DNA of 64,000 nucleotides. It comes from Pseudomonas sp. Root562 (GTDB lineage: Bacteria; Pseudomonadota; Gammaproteobacteria; Pseudomonadales; Pseudomonadaceae). Where the stretch lies: NCBI RefSeq assembly GCF_001427125.1, contig NZ_LMGK01000001.1:141820-205819 (forward strand), written 5' to 3'. The notes beneath the pieces were generated by a model that worked only from the letters and a program-made list of their open reading frames with translations, had not been told where the DNA came from and did not search any database. Each line of letters opens with the position of its first letter. Position 1 is the stretch's first letter. A program made the position numbers and the translations under genes. This document shows, piece by piece, positions 51,868 to 61,377 of the stretch.

Positions 51868-53103
51868 TCACTGCGAGGCCATTTCAGGCAGGGTGCCCGG
51901 CGTCGTGCTCATGTTCACGGCACTGGTAAACACATTGTTCAAAGCCCCCCTAGTCAGCTTCGAATCGGCTGAGGCGACCCCGATGATGCAGAGCGCGTAC
52001 GCGCCACTTTGTGGGCCGATTTCACTGTTGATATAGGCATTTTCTGTACTGATGGCCGGACTGTAGAAAGTAGGCACCTGACAATCCCGAGCGTTACGGA
52101 CCATTTTATAGCGATAGAAGGGCGCCTTGAGGGAGAACCGGAAATCCCACTTGGGCAAGACCACCTGCCCATTCGCATTTTGCGTTTTATAGACATGTGA
52201 TTTTAGTTTCCAGGGTTCCGTGACGGTCAGCTCTACCGGCTCCAACGAACAGTTCGGTGCCGCGAGGGTGAAGACGCCATCAATAAAGCACGCGTACAGG
52301 AAGCTGGCGCTGTAGCTGTAGTTGAATCGTGCGGCCTGACAAGACGTAGAGTGCTCACAATCGGATTGCGCCGGATGATTTCGCGATATCGCGACTTTAC
52401 TGACGATGCCGGTAATTTCATTGGTGAGTCTGTTCAGCATCGGACTGCCAGAGCTTCCAGCGTGTAGATCGCAGCTGTTTTTCATGGCTAATGGGAACAC
52501 TCCAGGGTGATCGATGAATGTTCCGGCGATTCGTTCAGCGCAGGCACTCAAACGAAGCCCGGCTTCGGTAAAACCACCCGGCGCGCCAACGTTGAGCACA
52601 TCCTGATTCTCGTAAGTCAGATGTGAGGCGAGCTTGAGCGGGTTGACCCCGGCCTGTATCAGCGACGCCAATGTCGCGTCTATCTCCAGCACGGCAAGAT
52701 CGGTCCCGACCAGACTGCTCCACAAGGCAATTCGGATCGGGTACTGGCGCTTACGCTGTGGCACGTCATGAAAGTAATGGAAAGTGACGCTGGCGTTCAA
52801 AGGCAAATCGGTCCGCGCCGAACCGTATCTAAAAAACACGCAATGACCGCTGGTGAGCAAGTAGGCAGGGCCGGTGGCTCGACCCTGCCTGTTTCGCGTA
52901 TCCAATAGGACGGCACTGCACGTCTCGCCTGATTGGAGGCTGAGTCGTCCCACACCGCTCCAGATTTCATAAAAATTATCGCTGTTGCGCAGCGCTCTTG
53001 ACGGCGAGTCATTGACGGCGCCTTCGCCAAGGTCGCGTGCCTGCACTGCAGGATTGGCCAGGACAACCAGGGCGGCGAAACAAAAGAGCTTGAGGTATTT
53101 CAT
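51868..53103 (-). CDS. Secreted trypsin-like serine protease
   Basis: 411 residues, signal peptide (LFCFAALVVLANPAVQA). The chymotrypsin-fold triad is visible: His in LLTSGHCVFF, Asp in VGTDLAVLEID, Ser in HAGSSGSPML. A Cys-containing C-terminal extension of about 150 residues follows. The start at 53103 follows AAGGA by 6 bases; the ATG at 53109 lies too close to it. Substrate unknown; probably exported. Confidence 0.8.
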   Translation of the reverse strand: MKYLKLFCFAALVVLANPAVQARDLGEGAVNDSPSRALRNSDNFYEIWSGVGRLSLQSGETCSAVLLDTRNRQGRATGPAYLLTSGHCVFFRYGSARTDLPLNASVTFHYFHDVPQRKRQYPIRIALWSSLVGTDLAVLEIDATLASLIQAGVNPLKLASHLTYENQDVLNVGAPGGFTEAGLRLSACAERIAGTFIDHPGVFPLAMKNSCDLHAGSSGSPMLNRLTNEITGIVSKVAISRNHPAQSDCEHSTSCQAARFNYSYSASFLYACFIDGVFTLAAPNCSLEPVELTVTEPWKLKSHVYKTQNANGQVVLPKWDFRFSLKAPFYRYKMVRNARDCQVPTFYSPAISTENAYINSEIGPQSGAYALCIIGVASADSKLTRGALNNVFTSAVNMSTTPGTLPEMASQ

Positions 53104-53206
53104 ATCCATTCCTTGGTGATGAAATTCAGGGTGAGCGCTATCGTGGCACGGGCCAATGCACCGGCAGATGTATATATGTATCGCGAAACGGGAATGGATC
53201 TGCAGG

Positions 53207-53998
53207 TTACTGTGAAGTCGGCAGGCGGTACTGGCCGTCCTTGCCATGCGCCGCCGTGGCGCGATTACCGCGCACGCTGATCATCTGCCGGATATCGATC
53301 CACTCGATTCCCTGGGCCTTCAGCTTGGGCAACTCTCGCTCCAGCACTGCCAGTGTCTGCGGATACGGATGTCCGATCATCACTGCCGAGCCCTGTCGGT
53401 GTGCGAGGCTGATCGCTGTCTGGAGTTGGGCAAAAATAGCGTCTTCAGTGCGCTCATCATCCAGAAACACATCCCGAGAAACGCTCGCCAGATCGATCTT
53501 CTGCGCTTGCTGCGCCGCCACGGTTTGCGCACTGGTGCGGCTGTCGACGAAAAATTTGTGACGACGCTGCAGGTCGGCCATCAACCAGGCCATGGCGGCG
53601 GGTTGCGCGGTCATGCGGCTACCCATGTGATTGTTGATGCCGGCGGTGTAGGGAACCCTTTTGAACGCAGCGTTCAGGCGTCTCTCAAGCTCCTCGATGG
53701 GTAGATCGGGATGCCAGGCAAATGGTCCTGTGGCCGGGTCCATCGGCATATGCAGAATGACGATCTTGCCGGCGCGATGGGCTTCGCGGGCGAATTCGGT
53801 GGCGTGGGGGGTATCGGGCATGATCGCTGCGGTTACCGGGCCGGGCAGGCCCAGCACGCGGCGATCCCGGGGCAGGCTTTGCCCCAGGTCGTCGATGATC
53901 AAGCTCAGGTAGGCTTTTTGCGGCGCGGTAACGGCGGGGGTGGCGTGAGCCACGCACGCCAGACTGCACAACAGCGCCAGGGTCAGCCGAAGAAGCAT
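53207..53998 (-). CDS. yibQ: Divergent polysaccharide deacetylase, YibQ family
   Basis: 263 residues with a signal peptide. NodB-like TIM barrel: LSLIIDDLGQSL (metal Asp), ILHMPMDP, and NNHMGSRMT. Follows ctpA by 1 base; the envC-ctpA-yibQ order is conserved in Pseudomonas and suggests a peptidoglycan role in cell division. Confidence 0.88.
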   Translation of the reverse strand: MLLRLTLALLCSLACVAHATPAVTAPQKAYLSLIIDDLGQSLPRDRRVLGLPGPVTAAIMPDTPHATEFAREAHRAGKIVILHMPMDPATGPFAWHPDLPIEELERRLNAAFKRVPYTAGINNHMGSRMTAQPAAMAWLMADLQRRHKFFVDSRTSAQTVAAQQAQKIDLASVSRDVFLDDERTEDAIFAQLQTAISLAHRQGSAVMIGHPYPQTLAVLERELPKLKAQGIEWIDIRQMISVRGNRATAAHGKDGQYRLPTSQ

Positions 53999-53999
53999 C

Positions 54000-55319
54000 T
54001 CAGCGGCCGGACGTAATGCTCAGCCCTTTGAGCAGGCTCAGGGCCTGGGCCAACTGGTAATCGTCGTCCTGCGGCATCGGCTTGGTTTTGCCGCCGGAGC
54101 TGCTTGGCTTGTCGGCGCCGCCGTTACCATTGCCCAGGTGACCTTGCAGATCGGCTTCCTTGAAGTACTCGCTATCCTGCTCGTTGGTAATCTTGGCTCT
54201 GCGCACTTCGATGTCCGGGACGATGCCCTGGGCCTGGATCGAGCGGCCATTAGGCGTGTAATACAGCGCCGTGGTGATTTTCAGAGCGCGGTCGTTGTTC
54301 AACGGCAGCACGGTTTGCACCGAGCCTTTGCCGAAACTTGGCGTCCCCATGACTACCGCACGCTTCTGGTCCTGCAGGGCGCCGGCGACAATTTCCGAGG
54401 CCGAGGCACTGCCGCCATTGATCAGCACAACCATTGGCACGGCTTCACTTTCATCTTTGCCAGTGGCGTTGAAACGCAGCTCGGAGTTGGCGATCCGGCC
54501 TTTGGTGTAAACGATCAGGCCTTTGGTGATGAAGTGGTCGACGACTTCAACCGCCGACTGCAGCACGCCGCCCGGATTGTTGCGCAGGTCGAGAATGATG
54601 CCTTTGAGCTTCTTGCCGTTGTCCTTGCGCAGCTTGGCCAGCGCTTTGGAGACCTCTTCGCCGGTCTTGACCTGGAACTGGGTGATACGGATGTAGCCGT
54701 AGCCCGATTCCAGCAACTGGCTCTTCACGCTCTTCACTTGAATGATGGCGCGGGCCAGGGTCACGTCGAACGGCGTGCCACCGTCGCGAACCAGGGTCAG
54801 GGTGATTTTCTGGCCGATCTTGCCGCGCATCTTGTCCACGGCTTCGGTCATGCTCTGGCCACGGGTTGGCTGGCCGTTGATCTTGACGATGAAATCGCCC
54901 GCCTGGATGCCCGCCTTGGAGGCCGGCGTGTCGTCGATTGGCGACACCACTTTGATGAATCCGTCTTCGGCGCCGACTTCGATGCCCAGGCCGCCGAACT
55001 CGCCGCTGGTGCTTTCCTGCAACTCGGCGAAGTCTTCAGGCCCGAGATAGGCCGAGTGTGGATCAAGGTTGCTGAGCATGCCCTTGATGGCGTTTTCCAG
55101 CAGGGTCTTGTCGTCTATCGGGTCGACATAGGCGGCTTTGATCCGATCCATGACCTCGGCAAAGGTGCGCAACTCTTCCAGCGGCAATGGCGCCTTGGTG
55201 GTCGCAGCAGTGCCCGCAGGCGCAACCGCCGGGGCCGGTTGAGCGGCGAACGCCAGAGGCGCGCCGATCACCAGGGCGATCGTCAGGGCCAGCGAGGTAA
55301 GGCGGGACAAATGCAGCAT
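54000..55319 (-). CDS. ctpA: Carboxy-terminal processing protease, S41 family
   Basis: 439 residues: signal peptide, a PDZ domain (GLGIEVGAEDGFIKVVSPID, residues about 110-190) and the S41 catalytic domain with Ser in LINGGSASASEIVAGA and Lys in GTPSFGKGSVQT. Degrades periplasmic proteins such as peptidoglycan hydrolases. AGGAG stands 10 bases before the ATG at 55319. Confidence 0.92.
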   Translation of the reverse strand: MLHLSRLTSLALTIALVIGAPLAFAAQPAPAVAPAGTAATTKAPLPLEELRTFAEVMDRIKAAYVDPIDDKTLLENAIKGMLSNLDPHSAYLGPEDFAELQESTSGEFGGLGIEVGAEDGFIKVVSPIDDTPASKAGIQAGDFIVKINGQPTRGQSMTEAVDKMRGKIGQKITLTLVRDGGTPFDVTLARAIIQVKSVKSQLLESGYGYIRITQFQVKTGEEVSKALAKLRKDNGKKLKGIILDLRNNPGGVLQSAVEVVDHFITKGLIVYTKGRIANSELRFNATGKDESEAVPMVVLINGGSASASEIVAGALQDQKRAVVMGTPSFGKGSVQTVLPLNNDRALKITTALYYTPNGRSIQAQGIVPDIEVRRAKITNEQDSEYFKEADLQGHLGNGNGGADKPSSSGGKTKPMPQDDDYQLAQALSLLKGLSITSGR

Positions 55320-55350
55320 GTCGAACGAACTCCTGAATTGGATGGCGCGC

Positions 55351-56643
55351 TTATCCTTGCGCGCGACACCATTGTGCAGGGTCACTCGGGTGACCCTGCT
55401 GACGAATCGCGAAATACAAGGCCGGTGTGTCTTGACCGCCGCTGCTACCTACAGTGGAGATGGATTCACCGGCTTTTACCACGTCACCCGCAGACTTGAG
55501 CAGTGTCTGGTTGTGACCATAAAGACTCAAAAAACCGTTGCCATGGTCGAGAATGACCAGCAACCCTGCGCCGCGCAACCAGTCGGCGAACACCACGCGA
55601 CCGCCATGCACCGCATGCACGGTACTGCCGGCGGAAGCGCCGATCATCACGCCGTCCCACTTGGTCCGGGCGTCGTCGCCACGGCTTTCACCGAAGCGTG
55701 CCAACAGTCGACCATCGACAGGCCACGGAAGTTTGCCGCGAGTTGAAGCAAACGGACCGCCAAAGGTTTCGCCGGAGCTTGAGACCAACGCGCCAGGCGT
55801 TGATTTAACCGGTTTGCGTGGGGCGTCAGTCTCGTCTGCTTGAGCCTGGGCCTCACGTAAGCGCTTTTTTTCGGCTTCCTGCTGGGCAATCAGCGCTTTT
55901 TGTCGCGCTTCTTCTGCCTCACGAGCCTGGCGAGCCAGGGTTTCCTCAATGGTTTTAAGGACTTTAGACAGATCTGCCTGATCCTGCTCGCGGGCCGCCA
56001 GTTTCTGGTCGCGGGCCTTCACGTCGTCATTGAGCTTGGCCAGGACTTGCTGGCGCTCTCGGCGGACTTTGTCCAGCTCGTCGCGCTGGGTGTCGAGGCT
56101 GCTTTTCTGTACCAGCAGTTGCGCTTGCTGCATGTCGATGTCTTTTTCGACATTGGCCAGTTGGCGCAGCGTTTCGTTGAAGCTCTTCAACTGTTCCAGG
56201 CGGGCCTGGCTCAGGTAGTCGTAATAGGTGAGGGTGCGGGCGAATTTCTCGGGATTCTGCTGGTTGAGCAGCAGCTTCAAATATTCCTGTCGGCCGTTCT
56301 GGTAGGCCGCGCGGGCCTGGATGGCGATCAGTCGCTGTTGTTCAGTGCGCGCGCTCTGGAGTTTTTTTTTCTCCGCATCGAGCCGCTGCAGCTCGGCTTC
56401 ACTTTTCTTCAGCTCTTTTTGCAGGGCCTCGACCTGCTTCTCGAGCTTGCCCATTTCAGTCTCGGTGCCCTTGAGTTCTTTTTGCACCCCGGATTTTTCT
56501 TCCTGCAACTTGCCCAGCAGCTTTTTCAGCTCGGCAATGTCCTGACGCGTGGCGTCCAACTGTTGTTGGGTTTGCGCGCGCTCGTCAGCAAAGGCCGGTT
56601 GGAGCAGGCAAGTCAGAGCAAGGGCTATCAGGACGCGAAGCAT
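55351..56643 (-). CDS. envC: Murein hydrolase activator EnvC
   Basis: 430 residues: signal peptide, a long coiled coil (about residues 20-270), then a LytM/M23 domain (RFGESRGDDARTKWDGVMIG to the end). The first zinc His of active M23 enzymes is replaced (TKWDG), as in EnvC, which activates amidases instead of cutting. Acts at the division septum. Confidence 0.92.
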   Translation of the reverse strand: MLRVLIALALTCLLQPAFADERAQTQQQLDATRQDIAELKKLLGKLQEEKSGVQKELKGTETEMGKLEKQVEALQKELKKSEAELQRLDAEKKKLQSARTEQQRLIAIQARAAYQNGRQEYLKLLLNQQNPEKFARTLTYYDYLSQARLEQLKSFNETLRQLANVEKDIDMQQAQLLVQKSSLDTQRDELDKVRRERQQVLAKLNDDVKARDQKLAAREQDQADLSKVLKTIEETLARQAREAEEARQKALIAQQEAEKKRLREAQAQADETDAPRKPVKSTPGALVSSSGETFGGPFASTRGKLPWPVDGRLLARFGESRGDDARTKWDGVMIGASAGSTVHAVHGGRVVFADWLRGAGLLVILDHGNGFLSLYGHNQTLLKSAGDVVKAGESISTVGSSGGQDTPALYFAIRQQGHPSDPAQWCRAQG

Positions 56644-56778
56644 AGAGGCGGGCGACACCAGGGAAAGGGACGGCCTAGTATGCCCGCCATGGGCAGCAAA
56701 AAAAATGCCCAATTGGGACTGTGTGATAACTGGAGAGGGATGTGCGGGAAATTAGTCCTGAAAACCACCAGAAACCAC

Positions 56779-56883
56779 TGTGGGAGCTGGCTTGTCGGGT
56801 CGCCGCATCGCAGCGATAGCGGCCTGGCAACAACATGAATGTTTGCTGTCAGATTGCTATCGCTGGCAAGCCAGCTCCCACAG
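56779..56883. repeat. REP pair (REPIN)
   Basis: CTGTGGGAGCTGGCTTG at 56779-56795 and its inverted partner ending at 56883 enclose a loop with further inner pairing (GCGATAGC / GCTATCGC). It lies between envC and gpmI. Confidence 0.85.
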
Positions 56884-56896
56884 GTATTAATGATGA

Positions 56897-58426
56897 TTAG
56901 ACGAGAATCGAAGTCCCGGTCATTTCCGCCGGTTTTTCCAGGCCCAGCAGCTTGAGCATGGTCGGTGCCACGTCCGCCAGCACACCACCTTCGCGGACCT
57001 TGAGGTCGCGCTTGCCGACATAGATGAACGGCACCGGTTCGGTGGTGTGTGCGGTGTGCGCCTGGCCGGTGGAGGCGTCGGACATTTGCTCGACGTTGCC
57101 GTGGTCAGCGGTGATCAGCGCTTCGCCGCCAACCTTTTCCAGCGCCTCGACGATTCGGCCGACGCAAGTGTCCAGGCATTCGACAGCTTTGACCGCCGCT
57201 TCGAACACGCCGCTGTGGCCAACCATGTCGCCGTTGGCGTAGTTGACGACGATCACGTCATAGCGCTGGTTTTCGATGGCATCGACAATGCGATCGGTGA
57301 CTTCGGGTGCGCTCATTTCCGGCTGCAAGTCGTAAGTGGCGACTTTTGGCGACGGAATCAGGATGCGTTCTTCGCCCGGGAACGGTTCTTCGCGGCCGCC
57401 GGAGAAGAAGAAGGTCACGTGCGCGTACTTCTCTGTTTCAGCAATGCGCAGCTGGGTCTTGCCGTTTTTCGCCAAATAGTCGCCCAGCACGTTTTCCAGG
57501 CTGCCCGCGGCGAAGGCCGATGGCGCAGGAATGCTGGCGGCGTATTGGGTCAGCATGACAAAACCGGCCAGTTTTGGCTGGCGGCTGCGTTCGAATTCCT
57601 TGAAATCGTCTTCCACGAACACGCGGGTCAGTTCGCGGGCACGGTCGGCGCGGAAGTTCATGAACACCACCGCATCGCCATCTTCGACTTTTACCGGTTC
57701 GCCGATCGAGGTGGCTTTGACGAATTCGTCGCTCTCGCCACGCTCGTACGCAGCTTGCAAGCCTTCCTGGGCGGTGGCGGCGTTGAATTCGCCAGTACCG
57801 TCGACAATCAGGTTGTAGGCCTGGGATACGCGGTCCCAACGGTTGTCACGGTCCATCGCGAAATAGCGGCCGATGAGGCTGGCGATACGACCTTTGCCCA
57901 GCGCCTGGAAAGTGGCGTCGAGCAGTTCGATCGACGACTGCGCGCTTTTCGGTGGCGTATCACGGCCATCGAGGAACGCGTGCAGGTAGATTTTTTCGGC
58001 GCCACGCTTGGCGGCCAGTTCAGCCATGGCCACCAAATGGTCCTGATGGCTGTGAACGCCGCCATCGGACAGCAGACCCATGAAGTGCACGGCTTTGCCG
58101 GCGGCGACGGCTTTATCGACGGCAGCGCAGATGGTCGGGTTCTCGAAGAACTCGCCGTCGCGGATCGACTTGGTAACGCGCGTGAAGTCCTGATACACCA
58201 CGCGGCCGGCGCCGAGGTTCATGTGGCCGACTTCGGAGTTGCCCATCTGGCCATCCGGCAAGCCGACGTCCATGCCGCTGCCCGAGATCAGGCCGTTCGG
58301 TACGGTGGCCCACAAGCGGTCCAGCACAGGCTTTTTCGCGGCAAAGATCGCGTTGGATTCAGGGTTGTCGCTGTGACCGAAGCCGTCGAGAATCATCAGG
58401 ACCAAAGGTTTAGGCGTGGTAGTCAT
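56897..58426 (-). CDS. gpmI: 2,3-bisphosphoglycerate-independent phosphoglycerate mutase GpmI
   Basis: 509 residues, alkaline-phosphatase superfamily. Metal ligands in [11 protein letters not shown], phosphoserine in [15 protein letters not shown], and the C-terminal metal site [11 protein letters not shown]. Interconverts 3- and 2-phosphoglycerate. ATG 58426 is preferred to an upstream GTG. Confidence 0.97.
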   Translation of the reverse strand: MTTTPKPLVLMILDGFGHSDNPESNAIFAAKKPVLDRLWATVPNGLISGSGMDVGLPDGQMGNSEVGHMNLGAGRVVYQDFTRVTKSIRDGEFFENPTICAAVDKAVAAGKAVHFMGLLSDGGVHSHQDHLVAMAELAAKRGAEKIYLHAFLDGRDTPPKSAQSSIELLDATFQALGKGRIASLIGRYFAMDRDNRWDRVSQAYNLIVDGTGEFNAATAQEGLQAAYERGESDEFVKATSIGEPVKVEDGDAVVFMNFRADRARELTRVFVEDDFKEFERSRQPKLAGFVMLTQYAASIPAPSAFAAGSLENVLGDYLAKNGKTQLRIAETEKYAHVTFFFSGGREEPFPGEERILIPSPKVATYDLQPEMSAPEVTDRIVDAIENQRYDVIVVNYANGDMVGHSGVFEAAVKAVECLDTCVGRIVEALEKVGGEALITADHGNVEQMSDASTGQAHTAHTTEPVPFIYVGKRDLKVREGGVLADVAPTMLKLLGLEKPAEMTGTSILV

Positions 58427-58580
58427 GGAATCCACTCGTGGCTGAGGTAAAAGGGGATGATGGAAAAAGGGAGTCGCAGTTTAAAGCGAAGTTCCTGCCG
58501 CGTCACCGCCAGACGGGGTTTGGCCCACCATAGTGGCTGTGTATACTGGCCGACATTTTAACGCCCTGGAACCTCCTTCG

Positions 58581-58994
58581 ATGGTTGCTCACCTGATTGA
58601 ATTTGCCACTAACCACTACATTCTCGTCGGTATCTTCGTCGTACTGCTGGCCGCGCTGATCGCTTATCAGATGCAGGGCGGCGGCCGTAGCCTGAGCACC
58701 GGTGAACTGACCGGCCTGGTCAACAAAGACGCGGGCGTGGTGATCGACATTCGTCCGGCGAAGGATTTTGCCGCCGGTCACATTGTTGGTGCGTTGAACA
58801 TTCCGCACGACAAACTGACTGCTCGCGTTGGCGAGCTGGAAAAGCACAAGGCCAAGACCATCATTCTGGTCGACGCCATGGGCCAGACTGCGGGCACCCA
58901 CGCTCGCGAGCTGATGAAAGCCGGTTTCACCGCCGCCAAGCTGTCCGGTGGCGTTTCCAGCTGGAAAGCCGACAATCTGCCGCTGGTGAAGTGA
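58581..58994 (+). CDS. Membrane-anchored rhodanese-like protein (YibN type)
   Basis: 137 residues: N-terminal membrane helix (YILVGIFVVLLAALIAYQM), then a rhodanese domain (VVIDIRPAKDFAAGHIVGAL). The active-site loop reads LVDAMGQTAGTHA with no cysteine, so sulfur transfer by the usual route is not possible. Two bases before grxC; gene order rhodanese-grxC-secB is conserved. Confidence 0.88.
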   Translation: MVAHLIEFATNHYILVGIFVVLLAALIAYQMQGGGRSLSTGELTGLVNKDAGVVIDIRPAKDFAAGHIVGALNIPHDKLTARVGELEKHKAKTIILVDAMGQTAGTHARELMKAGFTAAKLSGGVSSWKADNLPLVK

Positions 58995-58995
58995 T

Positions 58996-59250
58996 ATGAG
59001 CAACGTCGTCGTCTACTCCAGCGATTACTGCCCTTATTGCTCCCGAGCCAAGTACCTGCTCGAGAACAAAGGCGTGGCCTTCGAAGAGATCAAGGTCGAT
59101 GGCAAGCCGCAGGTGCGTGCTGCAATGGCTCAGAAGGCCGGACGTACCTCCGTGCCGCAGATCTGGATCGGCAGCACCCACGTCGGCGGTTGTGACGATT
59201 TGTTTGCCCTGGAGCGCGCCGGCAAGCTCGACGCACTGCTCAAGGCCTGA
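58996..59250 (+). CDS. grxC: Glutaredoxin 3
   Basis: 84 residues with the CPYC redox motif (Cys12, Cys15), the conserved TSVPQIWIG and GGCDDLFALE segments. Reduces disulfides with glutathione. Lies between the rhodanese gene and secB. Confidence 0.96.
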   Translation: MSNVVVYSSDYCPYCSRAKYLLENKGVAFEEIKVDGKPQVRAAMAQKAGRTSVPQIWIGSTHVGGCDDLFALERAGKLDALLKA

Positions 59251-59292
59251 GTTCCATACCTTATAAAAGCCCAAGATCAGAAAGGATCTGAG

Positions 59293-59778
59293 ATGACTGA
59301 CCAACAGAACACTGCAGCCAGCGAAGAAGAAAACGCACCGCAATTCTCCTTGCAGCGCATCTACGTACGTGACTTGTCCTTCGAAGCCCCGAAAAGCCCG
59401 GCGATTTTCCGCCAGCAGTGGGAGCCGAGTGTCGGTCTGGATCTGAACACCCGTCAAAAGGCTCTGGAGAGCGACTTTCACGAAGTCGTACTGACCTTGT
59501 CGGTAACCGTGAAGAACGGTGACGAAGTGGCGTTCATCGCCGAAGTGCAACAGGCCGGTATCTTCCTGATCAAGAACCTGGACGACGCTTCGATGAGCCA
59601 CACCCTGGGTGCGTTCTGCCCGAACATCCTGTTCCCGTACGCTCGCGAAACCCTGGACAGCCTGGTGACCCGCGGTTCGTTCCCGGCGCTGATGCTGGCC
59701 CCGGTGAACTTCGACGCGCTGTACGCGCAAGAGCTGCAACGCATGCAGGCAGCGGGCGAGACGCCGACCGTTCAGTAA
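59293..59778 (+). CDS. secB: Protein-export chaperone SecB
   Basis: 161 residues. [20 protein letters not shown] near the N-terminus and [20 protein letters not shown] are family hallmarks. It holds preproteins unfolded and passes them to SecA. Ends at a clear terminator. Confidence 0.97.
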   Translation: MTDQQNTAASEEENAPQFSLQRIYVRDLSFEAPKSPAIFRQQWEPSVGLDLNTRQKALESDFHEVVLTLSVTVKNGDEVAFIAEVQQAGIFLIKNLDDASMSHTLGAFCPNILFPYARETLDSLVTRGSFPALMLAPVNFDALYAQELQRMQAAGETPTVQ

Positions 59779-59796
59779 GCGTTCGATGCACTAACG

Positions 59797-59824
59797 AAAA
59801 AAGCGCCATCAAAGGCGCTTTTTT
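59797..59824 (+). terminator. Terminator after secB
   Basis: AAGCGCC-ATCAAA-GGCGCTT with A tract before and T tract after. Confidence 0.92.
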
Positions 59825-59837
59825 CTTGGGCGGGAGA

Positions 59838-59941
59838 TGATCGTTCCCACGCTCCGCGTGGGAATGCAGCCCGTGACGCTCGGCGTCACTGGACGCGGAG
59901 CGTCCCTTGAGGCGTACCCACGCGGAGCGTGGGTACGATCA
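59838..59941. repeat. Long palindromic intergenic repeat, copy 2
   Basis: The same nested palindrome as at 47721: outer arms GATCGTTCCCACGCTCCGCG and CGCGGAGCGTGGGTACGATC, with the inner GACGC/GGACGCGGAGCGTCC elements. Confidence 0.85.
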
Positions 59942-59950
59942 GTCTCTGCT

Positions 59951-60406
59951 TTATTTGAAGTCGTTCTGGCGCCAGGCTTCGTACACCGCCACCGCCACGG
60001 TATTCGACAGGTTCAGGCTGCGGCAGCCTTCACGCATCGGCAGACGCAAGCGCTGTTCGGCGGGCAGGGCATCGAGCACGTCGGCGGGGAGGCCACGGCT
60101 TTCCGGGCCGAACAGAAAAGCATCACCCGGGACGAAACTGGCATCGTGAAATGGCCGTGAGCCCTTGGTGGTAAAAGCGTACACCCGTGGATGACCGAGG
60201 CTTTCCAGGCAGCTGGCAAGGTCCGCGTGGCGCTGCAGGGTGGCATACTCGTGGTAATCGAGGCCAGCCCGGCGCAGGCGCTTGTCGTCCATCTCGAAGC
60301 CCAGCGGCTCGATCAAATGCAGGTGGCAGCCACTGTTGGCGCACAGCCTGATAACGTTGCCGGTATTCGGCGGAATTTCTGGTTGGAAAAGGATGACGTG
60401 AAACAT
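59951..60406 (-). CDS. trmL: tRNA (cytidine(34)-2'-O)-methyltransferase TrmL
   Basis: 151 residues, SPOUT fold. Motifs [29 protein letters not shown] and [14 protein letters not shown] are those of TrmL, which methylates the wobble base of tRNA-Leu. Its start shares CATG with the divergent gene at 60405. Confidence 0.94.
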   Translation of the reverse strand: MFHVILFQPEIPPNTGNVIRLCANSGCHLHLIEPLGFEMDDKRLRRAGLDYHEYATLQRHADLASCLESLGHPRVYAFTTKGSRPFHDASFVPGDAFLFGPESRGLPADVLDALPAEQRLRLPMREGCRSLNLSNTVAVAVYEAWRQNDFK

Positions 60407-60845
60407 GCACGGCTCCGAAGGTAAAGATGAGCGGCATTCTACGCCGCAAGCCGACTCGCGTTCGAAACTATTCCCGCGGGTGATGATGTCGCTGGCCATT
60501 GTCGGGGTCATGGTGGGGCTGATGATCGGTCGCCTGACCACGCCCGACCCCAGCGTCATGCAGCAAATCGAAGTAAAGGGCGACGCACTGGTGGTGTGGT
60601 TCAACAACGAACCCAAGACCCACGGCGAGATCGTCGATGGCAGCGTCGCGTTGTTGTTCGAGGCCGAGGGCAAGGCGCAGCAAGGTCAGCTCAAGCTTAA
60701 CGACAAGAGCGTGAACTGGCGGGTGCGGTTGAGCGATGGGGGGTTGTTGCTGACGGTGGTGGCGGCCCGTCCCCTGCAGGGTGAGTGGGCCGGTAGCGAG
60801 GTCGATGACCGCTGGCGGCTGGAGGTCCATCTCCGGGAGCAATAA
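60405..60845 (+). CDS. Hypothetical membrane-anchored protein
   Basis: 146 residues: a hydrophilic start, one membrane helix ([20 protein letters not shown], about residues 26-45), then a small beta-rich periplasmic domain ([20 protein letters not shown]). Divergent from trmL with start codons overlapping in one CATG. It has the position of the hypothetical gene between trmL and ntrC in P. aeruginosa. Function unknown. Confidence 0.75.
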   Translation: MHGSEGKDERHSTPQADSRSKLFPRVMMSLAIVGVMVGLMIGRLTTPDPSVMQQIEVKGDALVVWFNNEPKTHGEIVDGSVALLFEAEGKAQQGQLKLNDKSVNWRVRLSDGGLLLTVVAARPLQGEWAGSEVDDRWRLEVHLREQ

Positions 60846-61069
60846 AAGAGGGAATCCCCGGCCTGCCTGTACCAAGGTCCCCAAAACGGGAGGGTTCGCG
60901 CATGGCGTCGTGAACCCGGTGTAAAGAGGGAATCCCCGGCCTGCCTGTACCAAGGACCCCAAAACGGGATGGGCTCGTCGCTTGTGCGGTGTGAGCCCGG
61001 TGTAAAGAGGGGAATCCCCGGCCTGCCTGTACCAAGGTCCCCGAAACTGGGTAGTGGTCTGAACCACTG
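60846..61069 (-). ncRNA. nrsZ: NrsZ nitrogen-regulated sRNA, three tandem modules
   Basis: Three conserved cores of about 43 bases begin at plus 60848, 60926 and 61007 (periods 78 and 81). Between cores are hairpins whose arms differ but stay paired (GGGTTC/GAACCC; GGGCTC/GAGCCC), the mark of a conserved RNA structure. A sigma-54 promoter at 61080-61095 would start transcription near 61069, giving about 224 nt; P. aeruginosa NrsZ is, from memory, 226 nt, lies next to ntrC, and is driven by NtrC/RpoN. Its known effects there are on rhamnolipid synthesis and swarming. The 3' end is approximate. Confidence 0.85.
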
Positions 61070-61079
61070 AATGGACTAT

Positions 61080-61095
61080 TGCAGGGGGCATGCCA
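61080..61095 (-). promoter_or_regulatory. Sigma-54 promoter of nrsZ
   Basis: The minus strand reads TGGCATGCCCCCTGCA: GG, 10 bases, GC, with the flanking T and TGCA of the RpoN consensus. It lies 11 bases upstream of the NrsZ start and fits NtrC control from the adjacent ntrBC genes. Confidence 0.85.
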
Positions 61096-61271
61096 GGTTT
61101 TCATAAGTTGAAACAAAAAGCCCTGTCGTGATGTGCAAAGCCCCGTAATCCGGGGCTTTTGTATTTTTTCGGCAGGGCTTCGATTGCGAGTGCAGACTGG
61201 ATTTCAGAGCGGTCACAGTGCGCGATTGCGGTTCACGGTGCATTGCGGCGGTGCATCCGGCCCCTAAAAGC

Positions 61272-61342
61272 ATCGCGGGCAAGCCTCGCTCCTACGGGGC
61301 CTGAATGGCAGTAATCCCGTAGGAGCGAGGCTTGCCCGCGAA
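61272..61342. repeat. REP pair (REPIN)
   Basis: ATCGCGGGCAAGCCTCGCTC and its inverted partner GAGCGAGGCTTGCCCGCGAA start 71 bases apart end to end, enclosing a short loop. It lies between nrsZ and ntrC. Confidence 0.85.
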
Positions 61343-61377
61343 TGGAGCTCAAGAGCGATGAAAATCAAGCGGTGAAA

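Noticed and set aside
60846..61069. CRISPR array
   Set aside because: Only three units, repeats of about 43 bases with structured spacers of related sequence; position and promoter fit NrsZ.
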